Shown here: in pieces, positions 1 through 8,678 of the stretch
How positions within the stretch are numbered: the stretch's first letter is position 1
How the letters are laid out: every line of letters begins with the position of its first letter
DNA from: Vitreoscilla sp.
Lineage (GTDB): Bacteria; Pseudomonadota; Gammaproteobacteria; Burkholderiales; Neisseriaceae
Direction of reading: 5' to 3'
Assembly: GCA_030150505.1 (NCBI GenBank)
Contig: JASLFS010000003.1
Coordinates: 1-64,000 of the forward strand
DNA: 64,000 bases
Made by a program: the position numbers and the translations under genes
Notes under the pieces: model-generated
Database searches by the model: none
The model's input: only the letters and a program-made list of their open reading frames with translations
Told to the model about the DNA's origin: nothing

Positions 1-15
1 ATCGGTAATCTGTTT

Positions 16-27
16 TGTTAAAGAGCA
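16..27 (-). promoter_or_regulatory. boxA antitermination site of an rRNA operon leader
   Basis: On the minus strand this reads TGCTCTTTAACA, identical to the rrn boxA consensus bound by NusB/NusE (S10). It lies about 45 bp downstream of a strong minus-strand promoter (75-103). I infer that a 16S rRNA gene begins just beyond the left edge and is transcribed leftwards; no rRNA sequence itself is in the window. Confidence 0.85.
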
Positions 28-74
28 GTGCTACTGACTGGTTTGTGTTGCTGTGTCAGCAGCGAAGAAACCGA

Positions 75-103
75 ACTATACGCCAACACCCCATAACCGT
101 CAA
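75..103 (-). promoter_or_regulatory. rRNA operon promoter (sigma70 type)
   Basis: The minus strand shows TTGACG (98-103), a 17-bp spacer and TATAGT (75-80), then boxA downstream. The DNA immediately upstream (104-180) is very A/T-rich, as expected of an UP element. The tRNA operon promoter at 54462-54491 uses the same two hexamers, which supports a stable-RNA promoter class in this genome. Confidence 0.8.
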
Positions 104-441
104 CTACTTTAACAACCTTTTTTGCAAAAATAATAGAAAAACTCAACAAATGCCTATTTATTAACAACTTTTATTTCAAATCTATTAACTACTTTTTTAA
201 AATCACACCCAACATCTGGTAACTTGCCTTTCAACTCACACTCAATATCAGTGTAAATATAGTCTGCAAAAATGGCTATAAAGCAATTATTGGCAGAAAT
301 AGTGCTATTTATGATGAAATGAGGATGGCTTTTATATTATATGGCTGGCAATTATGCCTATAATATACAGGTATATTGCAATACAGCTTTTATATGGCGA
401 TTGCAATCATGAATAATCTATCCACTCGATAGGATGAAAAA
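104..441. other. gene-free region between rrn promoter and hemB
   Basis: The left part is the A/T-rich upstream region of the rRNA promoter. On the plus strand a TATAAT at 359-364 could be the hemB -10 box, but no convincing -35 precedes it. I see no ORF, repeat or RNA gene in the rest. Confidence 0.4.
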
Positions 442-1449
442 ATGAATTTCCCTCCTCGCTATGTTTCTGCAACTCGCATGCGCCGTATGAGAAAAGATGA
501 TTTTTCTCGCCGCCTTATGCGTGAAAACACACTAACAACAAATGATTTGATTTACCCTGTTTTTATACTAGAAGGAAATAATAATGAAGATCTTATTCCT
601 TCAATGCCAGGAGTAGTTCGTCAAAGTATTGATAAACTACTATTTACAGCAGAAGAGGCTGTAAAGCTAGGCATTCCAATGCTGGCATTATTTCCGGTTG
701 TAACTCAAAATAAAACAAATGAAGCTTCTGAGGCTTACAATCCTGATGGTTTAGTTCCACAAACTATCCGCGCATTAAAAGCCAGATTCCCAGAATTAGG
801 AATCATGACTGATGTTGCTCTAGACCCATATACGATTCATGGACAAGATGGCTTATTAAGCAATGATGGTTATGTAATGAATGATGAAACTGTCGAGGTA
901 CTCATCAAACAAGCGCTAACTCATGCTGAAGCTGGAGCACAAGTTATTGCGCCATCTGACATGATGGATGGTCGCATTGGTGCTATTCGTGAAGCCTTAG
1001 AAGAAGCTGGTCATATTCATACCCGCATCATGGCCTATTCTGCTAAATACGCTTCTGCATTCTACGGTCCATTTAGAGATGCTGTTGGTAGCTCAGCAAA
1101 CCTAGGTAAAGCTGATAAATCAACCTACCAAATGGATCCTGCTAATTTGAATGAAGCTCTACAAGAAGTGGCTTTAGATATTCAAGAAGGTGCGGATATG
1201 GTTATGGTTAAACCAGGCCTACCTTATTTAGACGTTATTCGCCGCGTTAAAGATGAATTCGGCGTACCAACATTTGCATACCAAGTATCTGGTGAATATG
1301 CCATGCTTCAGGCAGCCATACAAAATGGCTGGCTAGATGCTGACAAAGTGATTATGGAAAGCCTATTATCATTTAAACGCGCTGGCGCTGATGGAATTTT
1401 AACTTATTATGCCATTGATGCTGCAAAACGTTTACAAGGCATTAAATAA
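442..1449 (+). CDS. hemB: delta-aminolevulinic acid dehydratase (porphobilinogen synthase)
   Basis: Condenses two 5-aminolevulinate molecules to porphobilinogen, the second common step of haem synthesis, in the cytoplasm. At 335 aa it has full family length. The two Schiff-base lysines are visible as K202 (MAYSAKYASAFYGPF) and K257 (MVMVKPGLPYLD). The metal-site segment is DVALDPYTIHGQDG (about 124-137), which lacks the cysteines of zinc enzymes, so this is the Mg-responsive type seen in Pseudomonas. The start is supported by AGGA 7 bases upstream. It is a single gene between the outward-reading rRNA promoter and convergent comEC, and ends in a strong hairpin. Confidence 0.97.
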   Translation: MNFPPRYVSATRMRRMRKDDFSRRLMRENTLTTNDLIYPVFILEGNNNEDLIPSMPGVVRQSIDKLLFTAEEAVKLGIPMLALFPVVTQNKTNEASEAYNPDGLVPQTIRALKARFPELGIMTDVALDPYTIHGQDGLLSNDGYVMNDETVEVLIKQALTHAEAGAQVIAPSDMMDGRIGAIREALEEAGHIHTRIMAYSAKYASAFYGPFRDAVGSSANLGKADKSTYQMDPANLNEALQEVALDIQEGADMVMVKPGLPYLDVIRRVKDEFGVPTFAYQVSGEYAMLQAAIQNGWLDADKVIMESLLSFKRAGADGILTYYAIDAAKRLQGIK

Positions 1450-1463
1450 AACTTAAATACTCA

Positions 1464-1490
1464 AAAGGCTACTTTCAAAGTAGCCTTTAT
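1464..1490. terminator. bidirectional terminator between hemB and comEC
   Basis: A 12-bp inverted repeat (AAAGGCTACTTT at 1464-1475 and its complement at 1477-1488) is flanked by A-rich and T-rich runs, so it can end both the rightward hemB and the leftward comEC transcripts. Confidence 0.8.
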
Positions 1491-1493
1491 TTA

Positions 1494-3767
1494 TCACAGC
1501 GGCTTCCTTTGCCAATAGCGAACATAAGCCAAAGCAGATTCAACCATATAATCTTTTTCATTTTGAATGGTAATTTCTACTGCTCCCATCTCATCCGTTC
1601 GCCATAACTCAATCTGTCTATCAGATAATCTATCCAATACAGCTGGATGTGGATGTCGATAACGGCTCAAATATCCAGAACTAGAAACAGCTATTTCTGG
1701 CCTAACTTTATCTAAAAAATAATGCTGGCTTGAAGAGTTGCTTCCATGATGACCTAATACCAATATTTGACTATATAAACCATCACCGTAAGCTCTAACC
1801 AATGCTCTCTCACCATGCTTCTCTAAATCGCCAGTTAATAAAATAGCCTGCCCCTGAACAATAATTCTTAAAACACAGCTTTGCTCATTTTCGTTCATTT
1901 TTTGATTCCATGGTAATGTTAACCACTCAAAATAAACGCCATCCCACTCCCAAGATTCATCATGGCATGCTACTGAATCAATATTATTCTGACTAGCCCG
2001 TTTATCCAGCCATAACTTATTAGTAGCCACTGACTGCTGAATCACTCGCCAACCACCAGTATGATCATCATGCTGATGAGATAAAACAACAGCATCTAAT
2101 TTGGTAATCCCTTTTGCTCTTAACAGTTGTAATATATTTTGCCCTTCTGTTGGCAAACCAGTATCAAACAATAAAACATGGTTTCTGGTCTCAAATAAAA
2201 CAGATAAACCCTGACCAACATCCCATACCGTTAACCGACCTTGTTGAGAATCCAATTTTGTTGGTTCATATTGATAAATCAACATCAACCATATTAATAC
2301 CATTGGACGAAACCCCATTGAAAATGGCAACAATAGCAATATCAAAACCACAACAAACACCAGCCACATCCAAACAGATGTTTTAGGCACTGTCATCACA
2401 TAAGCGTATTGATGAATATAATTTAATGTCATCAATGTTATATCACCAAGATATGCTGTGAACTGAACAAGAAAATCAAATGGCAATAATAAGCTTAATA
2501 ATGTTAAAGGTGTTAAAACAGATGAAAACCATGGGATAACCACCAAATTTACCGGAACACTTAAAATAGGTAGTGATGAAACAAACCACCCCAATAAAAT
2601 TACACTGGCAATACTGGCTATCCACTGAGCTTGCCAAGCTTTTTTCCAATAATTTTGTTGAGCCCAAGCCAAACGATAAGTTTTACCCACAATCAATGCT
2701 GCAATAAAACCAAATGACAGCCATGTTCCCAAACCCAATACTGCCATTGGCTGCCAAATCAAAACCAAAAATAACGCCCAACACCAACCTGTCCACCAAC
2801 CTATTAATTTTCGTCTTGCTAAAAAATATGCAGCAATCAATATCATCAACAAACTGCGCTGAGTTGGTACCGAAAAACCAGCCATAGCCGCATAAATTCC
2901 TGCAAACAACAAACCAAAGCTGATTGCCCATAAATGCGGTCGATGAAGTTGATTAGGTAATAATCGCAATATGAAACGACACAATAGCGCCGCCAACGTT
3001 GCTACGATTGTGACATGCAATCCAGATATGCTAACTAAATGTACAATGCCTAAATCTCGAAATACCTGCCAAGTATTCTCAGACAATGAAGATTGAAACC
3101 CCAAGCCCAAAGCAGCCATGAGCCCAATACCTTCTAAGCGATTGCTTTTATTATCCAATCGTTCATATAGAAAATGCCTTTGCTGATTAATCCAACACAA
3201 AGCACAACTAACATCATACTGCTTTAACTTTCGCTCTTTACTTAACGAACCAAACCCTTGTACACCATTATTTAAAGCCCATGCCTCTAAATTGGAAACA
3301 TATGGATTCAATGTTGCTATCGGTGCTTTCAACCTACTTTCAACTTCCCAAATACTACCAATCGCCCACTCTCTATTCTGATAATCTTGCAAAATCAATT
3401 TCTGATATTGTGGCGCCTGATTTACATTCCCACCTACAATCCATGCTTTAACTTCCAATCTCATTCTTGCATGCTCACCCTTGATTGCAGTAGCATCAAC
3501 AACTTGGATTAACCAAGATTGCTTGGTTTGACTGACCGCTGGTACTTGTTGTTCAAGGGCAATATCCATTCGAAACAAAGAGTACATCCCACCAAATAAC
3601 ACAACAATTATGCACAACCAGTAACGCTTCGGATGGAGCAACCAGACCAACATTAAGATTGCAACTGCCAACAAAATGCATCCTGTATAGTTTATTTCAG
3701 CTCTTGGTATGTAAAAAGCCAAAACCATACCTAAAATAGCAAATGGTAAAAAGATGAGCTGATACAT
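1494..3767 (-). CDS. comEC: ComEC/Rec2-family DNA internalisation channel
   Basis: Inner-membrane channel that carries single-stranded DNA into the cytoplasm during natural transformation (called ComA in Neisseria). The 757-aa protein shows the three expected parts: N-terminal membrane helices with a soluble DUF4131-type region, a hydrophobic competence domain (about 200-480, with VSISGLHVTIVA), and a C-terminal metallo-beta-lactamase-like domain with an intact SHQHDDHTGG motif and a later GHHGSNSSS. The start ATG is preceded by GGAT. It stands alone, with no comE or other com gene beside it. It fits the minor pilin cluster and uptake sequences in this window. Confidence 0.95.
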   Translation of the reverse strand: MYQLIFLPFAILGMVLAFYIPRAEINYTGCILLAVAILMLVWLLHPKRYWLCIIVVLFGGMYSLFRMDIALEQQVPAVSQTKQSWLIQVVDATAIKGEHARMRLEVKAWIVGGNVNQAPQYQKLILQDYQNREWAIGSIWEVESRLKAPIATLNPYVSNLEAWALNNGVQGFGSLSKERKLKQYDVSCALCWINQQRHFLYERLDNKSNRLEGIGLMAALGLGFQSSLSENTWQVFRDLGIVHLVSISGLHVTIVATLAALLCRFILRLLPNQLHRPHLWAISFGLLFAGIYAAMAGFSVPTQRSLLMILIAAYFLARRKLIGWWTGWCWALFLVLIWQPMAVLGLGTWLSFGFIAALIVGKTYRLAWAQQNYWKKAWQAQWIASIASVILLGWFVSSLPILSVPVNLVVIPWFSSVLTPLTLLSLLLPFDFLVQFTAYLGDITLMTLNYIHQYAYVMTVPKTSVWMWLVFVVVLILLLLPFSMGFRPMVLIWLMLIYQYEPTKLDSQQGRLTVWDVGQGLSVLFETRNHVLLFDTGLPTEGQNILQLLRAKGITKLDAVVLSHQHDDHTGGWRVIQQSVATNKLWLDKRASQNNIDSVACHDESWEWDGVYFEWLTLPWNQKMNENEQSCVLRIIVQGQAILLTGDLEKHGERALVRAYGDGLYSQILVLGHHGSNSSSQHYFLDKVRPEIAVSSSGYLSRYRHPHPAVLDRLSDRQIELWRTDEMGAVEITIQNEKDYMVESALAYVRYWQRKPL

Positions 3768-3796
3768 TGACTATCCAATATCACTTTTAATAAGCA

Positions 3797-3833
3797 CAAA
3801 AAAATCATGATAGATACAAGATCTATCATGATT
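3797..3833 (-). terminator. terminator of the hpnD-hpnE-SDR-radA operon
   Basis: A perfect 13-bp inverted repeat (3803-3815 with 3821-3833, loop ACAAG) is followed on the minus strand by a run of T, the classical intrinsic terminator form, just after the radA stop. Confidence 0.85.
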
Positions 3834-3867
3834 GAGAGATGAATCAACAAAAGGTTCCTATGACAAA

Positions 3868-5244
3868 TTAATTATCATAATCTCTTAATGCTGCTACAGC
3901 TTCTTGCAGGGTATCAACCGCAGTAATATCTAAATTAGGAAAATCTGATTTTTTCCTTGGTGCATTGGCTTTTGGCACAATGGCACGGGAAAAACCTAAT
4001 TTTTCCGCCTCTTTTAACCTTTCCTGCCCCCGAGCTACTGGTCGAACCTCACCAGAGAGCCCTATTTCACCAAAGACAACCATTTTTTCAGGTAATGGCT
4101 TATTCTTAAAACTAGAAACCATGGCCAATATCACAGCCAAGTCTGCTGCTGGCTCAGTAATCTTAACCCCACCAACAGCATTTAAAAAAACATCTTGATC
4201 GAAACATGCTATACCAGCATGGCGGTTTAAAACCGCTAATAACATAGATAAACGATTTTGCTCCAAGCCTACCGTCAACCGTTTAGGCGTAAACCCATGT
4301 GCATCATCAACCAATGCTTGAATTTCAACCAAAATAGGACGACTGCCTTCTTGTGTCACCAAAACACAAGAGCCTGGAGTATCATCGCGATAAGAAGATA
4401 GAAAAATGGCAGACGGATTAGAAACGCCTTTGAGGCCTTTCTCTGTCATAGCAAAAACACCTAACTCATTGGCAGCACCAAATCGATTTTTAATGGCTCG
4501 AATCATTCGATGATTGGAATGTGTATCGCCTTCAAAATACAAAACAGTATCCACCATATGCTCTAACACACGGGGTCCCGCAATTGCACCATCTTTGGTC
4601 ACGTGACCAACTAATATTATGCTAATACCACTTTGTTTCGCCACTCGTGTTAACTGAGCAGCACATTCACGCACTTGAGAAACTGAGCCAGGTGCAGAAG
4701 TAACTTGTTCAGAATATACAGTTTGAATCGAATCAATAATTGCAATTTTAGGCTGCAATGCTTCTAACTGCGAAACAATCGCTTCCAACCTAATCTCAGG
4801 TAACAGTTGAATACCTTCTGTTGGCAATAATAAACGCTGCGCTCGTAAGGCAACTTGCTGTGCTGATTCCTCGCCTGATACATACAAAACCTTATCTTGC
4901 TGAGCGGCCATCAAAGCAACTGTCTGTAAAAGTAAAGTCGACTTACCAATACCAGGATCACCACCCAATAAAATCACAGCGCCATCAACCAAACCTCCCC
5001 CTAATACACGATCGAGCTCCCCCATTCCTGTTCCGGAGCGAGGGATATCTTCGGCTGTAACCTTTGATAGATCTTGCACTTGGCTGGTTTGATTCGTCCA
5101 TGACTGAAATCGTGGATTTTTATTACTGCTAACAACAGCCTCAACCAAGGTATTCCATTGCCCACAACTTGAACACTTACCTTGCCACTTAGGGCTCTGC
5201 CCACCACATTCAGTACACTGGAACAATGTTTTTGCTTTTGCCAT
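3868..5244 (-). CDS. radA: DNA repair and recombination ATPase RadA (Sms)
   Basis: RecA-like motor that promotes branch migration and extends the D-loop in homologous recombination, including transformation. The 458-aa protein has the full architecture: an N-terminal C4 zinc finger (C10xxC...CSSC), a Walker A motif GDPGIGKST at 94-102, the RadA-specific KNRFG motif at 252-256, and a C-terminal Lon-protease-like domain without the protease dyad. It is the last gene of a tight operon, beginning 2 bases after the SDR gene stops, with a terminator behind it. Its placement with lipid genes is unusual, and I see no functional link. Confidence 0.96.
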   Translation of the reverse strand: MAKAKTLFQCTECGGQSPKWQGKCSSCGQWNTLVEAVVSSNKNPRFQSWTNQTSQVQDLSKVTAEDIPRSGTGMGELDRVLGGGLVDGAVILLGGDPGIGKSTLLLQTVALMAAQQDKVLYVSGEESAQQVALRAQRLLLPTEGIQLLPEIRLEAIVSQLEALQPKIAIIDSIQTVYSEQVTSAPGSVSQVRECAAQLTRVAKQSGISIILVGHVTKDGAIAGPRVLEHMVDTVLYFEGDTHSNHRMIRAIKNRFGAANELGVFAMTEKGLKGVSNPSAIFLSSYRDDTPGSCVLVTQEGSRPILVEIQALVDDAHGFTPKRLTVGLEQNRLSMLLAVLNRHAGIACFDQDVFLNAVGGVKITEPAADLAVILAMVSSFKNKPLPEKMVVFGEIGLSGEVRPVARGQERLKEAEKLGFSRAIVPKANAPRKKSDFPNLDITAVDTLQEAVAALRDYDN

Positions 5245-5246
5245 TT

Positions 5247-5969
5247 TTATAAGTAAACAACTTCACCAGAACGACCTTTTGTACTGTCGCTCATCCATTC
5301 AATAAAAGCTGGCGTAATTTCATCAATGTTTTTACGCTCAACATCACTTTCACCTGGGTGTGTTTTCACACGAAGAGGAGAATTAACAGAACCAGGAATC
5401 AGAACATTGGCGCGCATATTCGGATACTGTGTCCATTCATCAGCACATACTTGTGCCAAATAAATCAATGCTGATTTAGATGCACCAAAACCGCCCCAAT
5501 AAGCTTTTGGTTCTTCTGCATGGCTTTCGCCTACGAAAATAACAGATGCATCTACCGCTTGTTGCAAAGCTGGTAAAAATGCACGAGTCAATGCCATAGG
5601 AGCAACAGTGTTAATGCGGTATTGATTAACCCACTCTTCTACAGTTTGAAAAACAATGGGTGATAAAGCATAAAAATAATTAGCACAATGAACAATGCCG
5701 TCCAAACGACCAGTTGCATTCAAAACAGCAACTGCCAATTGGTCAAATTCTTTTTCTTCTGCGGTTAATAAATCGAAGCTAATCGCAAATGGTTCTGGCC
5801 CACCAGCAGCAACAATTTTATCGTAAACGTTTTCTAATTTTTTCTGGTGTCTTGCCAATAAGACCACAGTTGCACCTGCTTTTGCATACGCTAAAGCCAC
5901 TTGCTCACCAATACCTTGTGATGCACCAGAAATAAGAATGACTTTATCTTGTAATGGATTTACTGACAT
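5247..5969 (-). CDS. short-chain dehydrogenase/reductase family protein, YciK-like, catalytic Tyr replaced
   Basis: Classical SDR fold by sequence: nucleotide-binding SGASQGIG (14-21), NxA-type NTVA at 120, and the active-site lysine K165 (GASK). The YxxxK catalytic tyrosine is Phe161 (GGFGASK, codon TTT), and the usual catalytic serine position is not clear (GES149). Overall resemblance is to YciK, a conserved SDR of unknown substrate. I chose ATG 5969 because GGAAC lies 5 bases upstream; a TTG 12 bases earlier is also open. It overlaps hpnE by 10 bases and is followed directly by radA. Activity as an oxidoreductase is uncertain. Confidence 0.85.
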   Translation of the reverse strand: MSVNPLQDKVILISGASQGIGEQVALAYAKAGATVVLLARHQKKLENVYDKIVAAGGPEPFAISFDLLTAEEKEFDQLAVAVLNATGRLDGIVHCANYFYALSPIVFQTVEEWVNQYRINTVAPMALTRAFLPALQQAVDASVIFVGESHAEEPKAYWGGFGASKSALIYLAQVCADEWTQYPNMRANVLIPGSVNSPLRVKTHPGESDVERKNIDEITPAFIEWMSDSTKGRSGEVVYL

Positions 5970-7270
5970 ATTGAGTTCCAATCTGCTAATAACATAGCGG
6001 CAGCATGTTGCCCTGATTGCACTGCACCTTCTAAGGTTGCAGGATAAACAGGATGCATATAATCCCCCGCTAAATAAATTTGATGATGAGATAATCGCAA
6101 CGTGGGAATAGCCACACGATTATAGGCTGCCTGAATAGTTGCTCGTTTCTCGGTAATCACTTGTGCTGCAAGCGGTTGCATTAATGAATCATCAATTCTC
6201 ATAATTTCTTGATGTACTGCATTAATCCAATCTTGCTTGCCATACAAAGACGACTCTTGAGTAACACTACAAACCACAGCAACTTCATTTTTCCCTAATC
6301 CAAGTGCATCACGATTTACAATCCATTGTGCCATACCATCAGCAAAGCCCTGAATAATTTTTGGTAAATTTGGTCTAGCTTGATATTGTAAATAAACCGT
6401 GGTAATCGCGCTGTAGTTTAGTTTTTGCAATGCTTGTCGAGTCTCTGGAGCATAAACCGTCTTTAATAAATCATTCACATGATATGGCGCAGTCGCAACA
6501 ATCACTGCATCAAAGTATTCATTATCCAAATAAACTTTTTTAGAAGAGTGATTACTTTCAATATTTTTAATTCTCTGGCCAAGGCAAATATTAACATTTT
6601 TATTTTTTAGCCATTGCAAAACAGGAGTGACAAAAGCCATACCTAAATCTGTTTTTGGAATCAAAAAATCACTGTGTTGTCGTTTTTTTAAAACACCATC
6701 TTTTAAAACATTCGCCAAAATTTCAGTACTGGCTACAGTCAATGGCGTATTCATCGTTGCCATGACCAAAGGCTGCCAAAAATCCTTCACTTCTTTAGTC
6801 GATACACCTTGCTGATGTAACCATTGGCTAAAAGGAATATCATCCGATTTTTGACGTGGAAATTTTTTTAGCCGTCCAATATTTTTTAACAACTGAATCT
6901 TATCAATTAATTGCCAATTTTTCGCTACCAACAAACCCCAAATAATATGCAATGGGCTTGGTAATGCGGGGCAAGATAGCTGTAAACCATCCATCATGTG
7001 CCAAGTTAAAGGTTGCCGAAAAAAAACCTCATTTTCTTCCACCCCAACCAAATCCAACAAACGCAAAGTTTCAGTATAAGCACCAATCAATAAATGTTGC
7101 CCATTATCCAAAGAACGAAAACTAGGGTGATTTTGATTTAAAGCTCGGGCTCGACCACCCGCTTGTTGGCTTGCCTCAAACAACGTTACCTTTGCAAAAT
7201 CTGCCAAACTGGCAGCCGCAGCCAAACCAGCCCAGCCGGCCCCAATAACAGCAACTTTTGCCTGCTTCAC
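5960..7270 (-). CDS. hpnE: hydroxysqualene dehydroxylase HpnE
   Basis: FAD-dependent amine-oxidase-fold enzyme that reduces hydroxysqualene to squalene in the HpnC-HpnD-HpnE pathway. The 436-aa protein has an N-terminal dinucleotide fold (GAGWAG at 10-15, then E and the GGRAR loop) and a C-terminal FAD motif (YLAGDYMHPVYPATLEGAVQSG). Its ATG overlaps the hpnD stop by 4 bases, indicating translational coupling. An exact uptake sequence lies inside the gene at 6124-6135. Older annotation might call it a phytoene desaturase, but the neighbour hpnD favours squalene. Confidence 0.9.
   Translation of the reverse strand: MKQAKVAVIGAGWAGLAAAASLADFAKVTLFEASQQAGGRARALNQNHPSFRSLDNGQHLLIGAYTETLRLLDLVGVEENEVFFRQPLTWHMMDGLQLSCPALPSPLHIIWGLLVAKNWQLIDKIQLLKNIGRLKKFPRQKSDDIPFSQWLHQQGVSTKEVKDFWQPLVMATMNTPLTVASTEILANVLKDGVLKKRQHSDFLIPKTDLGMAFVTPVLQWLKNKNVNICLGQRIKNIESNHSSKKVYLDNEYFDAVIVATAPYHVNDLLKTVYAPETRQALQKLNYSAITTVYLQYQARPNLPKIIQGFADGMAQWIVNRDALGLGKNEVAVVCSVTQESSLYGKQDWINAVHQEIMRIDDSLMQPLAAQVITEKRATIQAAYNRVAIPTLRLSHHQIYLAGDYMHPVYPATLEGAVQSGQHAAAMLLADWNSICQ
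6124..6135 (+). repeat. DNA uptake sequence inside hpnE
   Basis: An exact AGGCTGCCTGAA on the plus strand, within the minus-strand gene hpnE. Confidence 0.8.
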
Positions 7271-8118
7271 AACTTAAATCCTAACAACCACGTTTTAATA
7301 GCAATACGGAACTTACGCCCACTAGGCAAAATAATTTTATGATCAAGAACATTCCCAGCACCATCTGCTTCAACTTCTTTAAGAAGCTGATAATAGATTG
7401 CAGCCATAATCAAACCCACTTGTTGATTTTTTCTATCACAAGCTGGAAGCAAGGCTAACGCTTCCTGATAAGTTTTCTTAGCACGATTGATTTGAAACTG
7501 CATAAATTCTGTAAACTCAGGGGTAATTTCCGCAGCTAACACACTCTGCTCATCAACCGAATACAAAGCCAATTCATCTTGTGCTAGATATATACGATTA
7601 TTACGAGCATCTTCACCAACATCACGAATAATATTAGTTAATTGCAAAGCCAAACCCAGTTTTTCAGCATAAGCCAAAGTTTGCAAATCACTAATACCCA
7701 AAATTCTAGCGGTCAAACGACCAACAACACCAGCAACACGGTAACAATACTGGCTCAAATCAACAAAACGAGCATAACGATTCTGCTCTAAATCCATTTG
7801 CATTCCATCAATAATTTCCACGAATTCTTTTTCTGGCAATTGATATTGAGGAGCATATATTTTTAAAGCCTGACAAACTGGATGCTCCGGAGTCACCTCA
7901 TCCCTAAATGCTTTAGATAAATCTTGTCGCCACCAAATTAATGTTTGTTGAGCAACATTCATATCACTACAATCATCAACGATGTCATCTACTTCGCGAC
8001 AAAAAGCATACAAGCAGGTTAAAGCTGCTCGCTTATCTTTGGGCAAAAAACGAAAACTGCCAACAAAGCTCGAGCCACTTTGTTTTACTTTTTCCTGACA
8101 ATATGCCAACGGCGTCAT
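7267..8118 (-). CDS. hpnD: presqualene diphosphate synthase HpnD
   Basis: Joins two farnesyl diphosphates head-to-head to presqualene diphosphate. It is a squalene/phytoene synthase family protein with both Asp-rich Mg-binding motifs: DDIVD at 44-48 in YAFCREVDDIVDD and the later NIIRDVGED. I chose ATG 8118 (MTPLAYCQ), which matches the usual family N-terminus and has GGAT 6 bases upstream; an ATG 18 bases earlier is possible. It is the first gene of hpnD-hpnE-SDR-radA. The preceding pilin terminator ends about 20 bases before the start, so its own promoter must overlap that hairpin. Confidence 0.92.
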   Translation of the reverse strand: MTPLAYCQEKVKQSGSSFVGSFRFLPKDKRAALTCLYAFCREVDDIVDDCSDMNVAQQTLIWWRQDLSKAFRDEVTPEHPVCQALKIYAPQYQLPEKEFVEIIDGMQMDLEQNRYARFVDLSQYCYRVAGVVGRLTARILGISDLQTLAYAEKLGLALQLTNIIRDVGEDARNNRIYLAQDELALYSVDEQSVLAAEITPEFTEFMQFQINRAKKTYQEALALLPACDRKNQQVGLIMAAIYYQLLKEVEADGAGNVLDHKIILPSGRKFRIAIKTWLLGFKL

Positions 8119-8139
8119 GTTATATCCACAATCCATACC

Positions 8140-8173
8140 AAAAAGAGAATGGTTATTTTACCATTCTCTTTTT
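8140..8173 (-). terminator. terminator of the minor pilin operon
   Basis: A perfect 13-bp inverted repeat (8140-8152 with 8161-8173) carries a T run on the 3' side on the minus strand. It lies between the last pilin stop and the hpnD start. Confidence 0.85.
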
Positions 8174-8199
8174 ATAAAAACAGCTTTATGACAGCTGAA

Positions 8200-8667
8200 C
8201 TATAATTTCTGACACTTATCCGTTTTTTTTCTAGCTTTAGCAGAAGCCAAATCAGAACAGCGGTAAGCATCTCCACCAGAACTCATCCATATAAAAGGCA
8301 ATTTACCATTATCGGGTTCAGCTAAAAGAAAATAAAAAGGGCTTATTTCTTTGTCTTTATCTTTTCCCAATGTAATTGATGAATAAGAATATTTTTTCTT
8401 CGCAACCAAATCCAATTGCTTAGAAGCATTATCAAAAACAGTTTGTCGAGACTTAGAGCTAAAATCATCATTATTTAACAAGTAACCCTGTAACGCAGTA
8501 TTAATCTGAGCCATAGAAGTTCGAGCTGTTAAAATGTCATTCTTTTCAACATAACGGTTATAGCTAGGTAAAGCAAAAGCAGCAATAACCCCCAAAATAA
8601 TCACAACAATCATGATTTCTACCAATGTAAAACCTTGATTACTTATTTTACTTTTCAATATTTTCAT
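8200..8667 (-). CDS. type IV pilin-like protein, last gene of the minor pilin cluster (PilX/PilL position)
   Basis: A 155-aa prepilin with a short leader, the PilD cleavage motif QG|FTLVE including Glu5, and the hydrophobic N-terminal helix continuing to ALPSYNRYVEKN, as in PilE/PilX/ComP-type pilins. The C-terminal region has a Cys pair (C...C near the end) typical of the D-loop. By position in the pilHIJKX order it corresponds to PilX of meningococcus or PilL of gonococcus. A DNA-binding ComP-like role is possible but not shown by sequence alone. It starts 11 bases after pilK. Confidence 0.85.
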   Translation of the reverse strand: MKILKSKISNQGFTLVEIMIVVIILGVIAAFALPSYNRYVEKNDILTARTSMAQINTALQGYLLNNDDFSSKSRQTVFDNASKQLDLVAKKKYSYSSITLGKDKDKEISPFYFLLAEPDNGKLPFIWMSSGGDAYRCSDLASAKARKKTDKCQKL

Positions 8668-8678
8668 CGGTCACCAAT

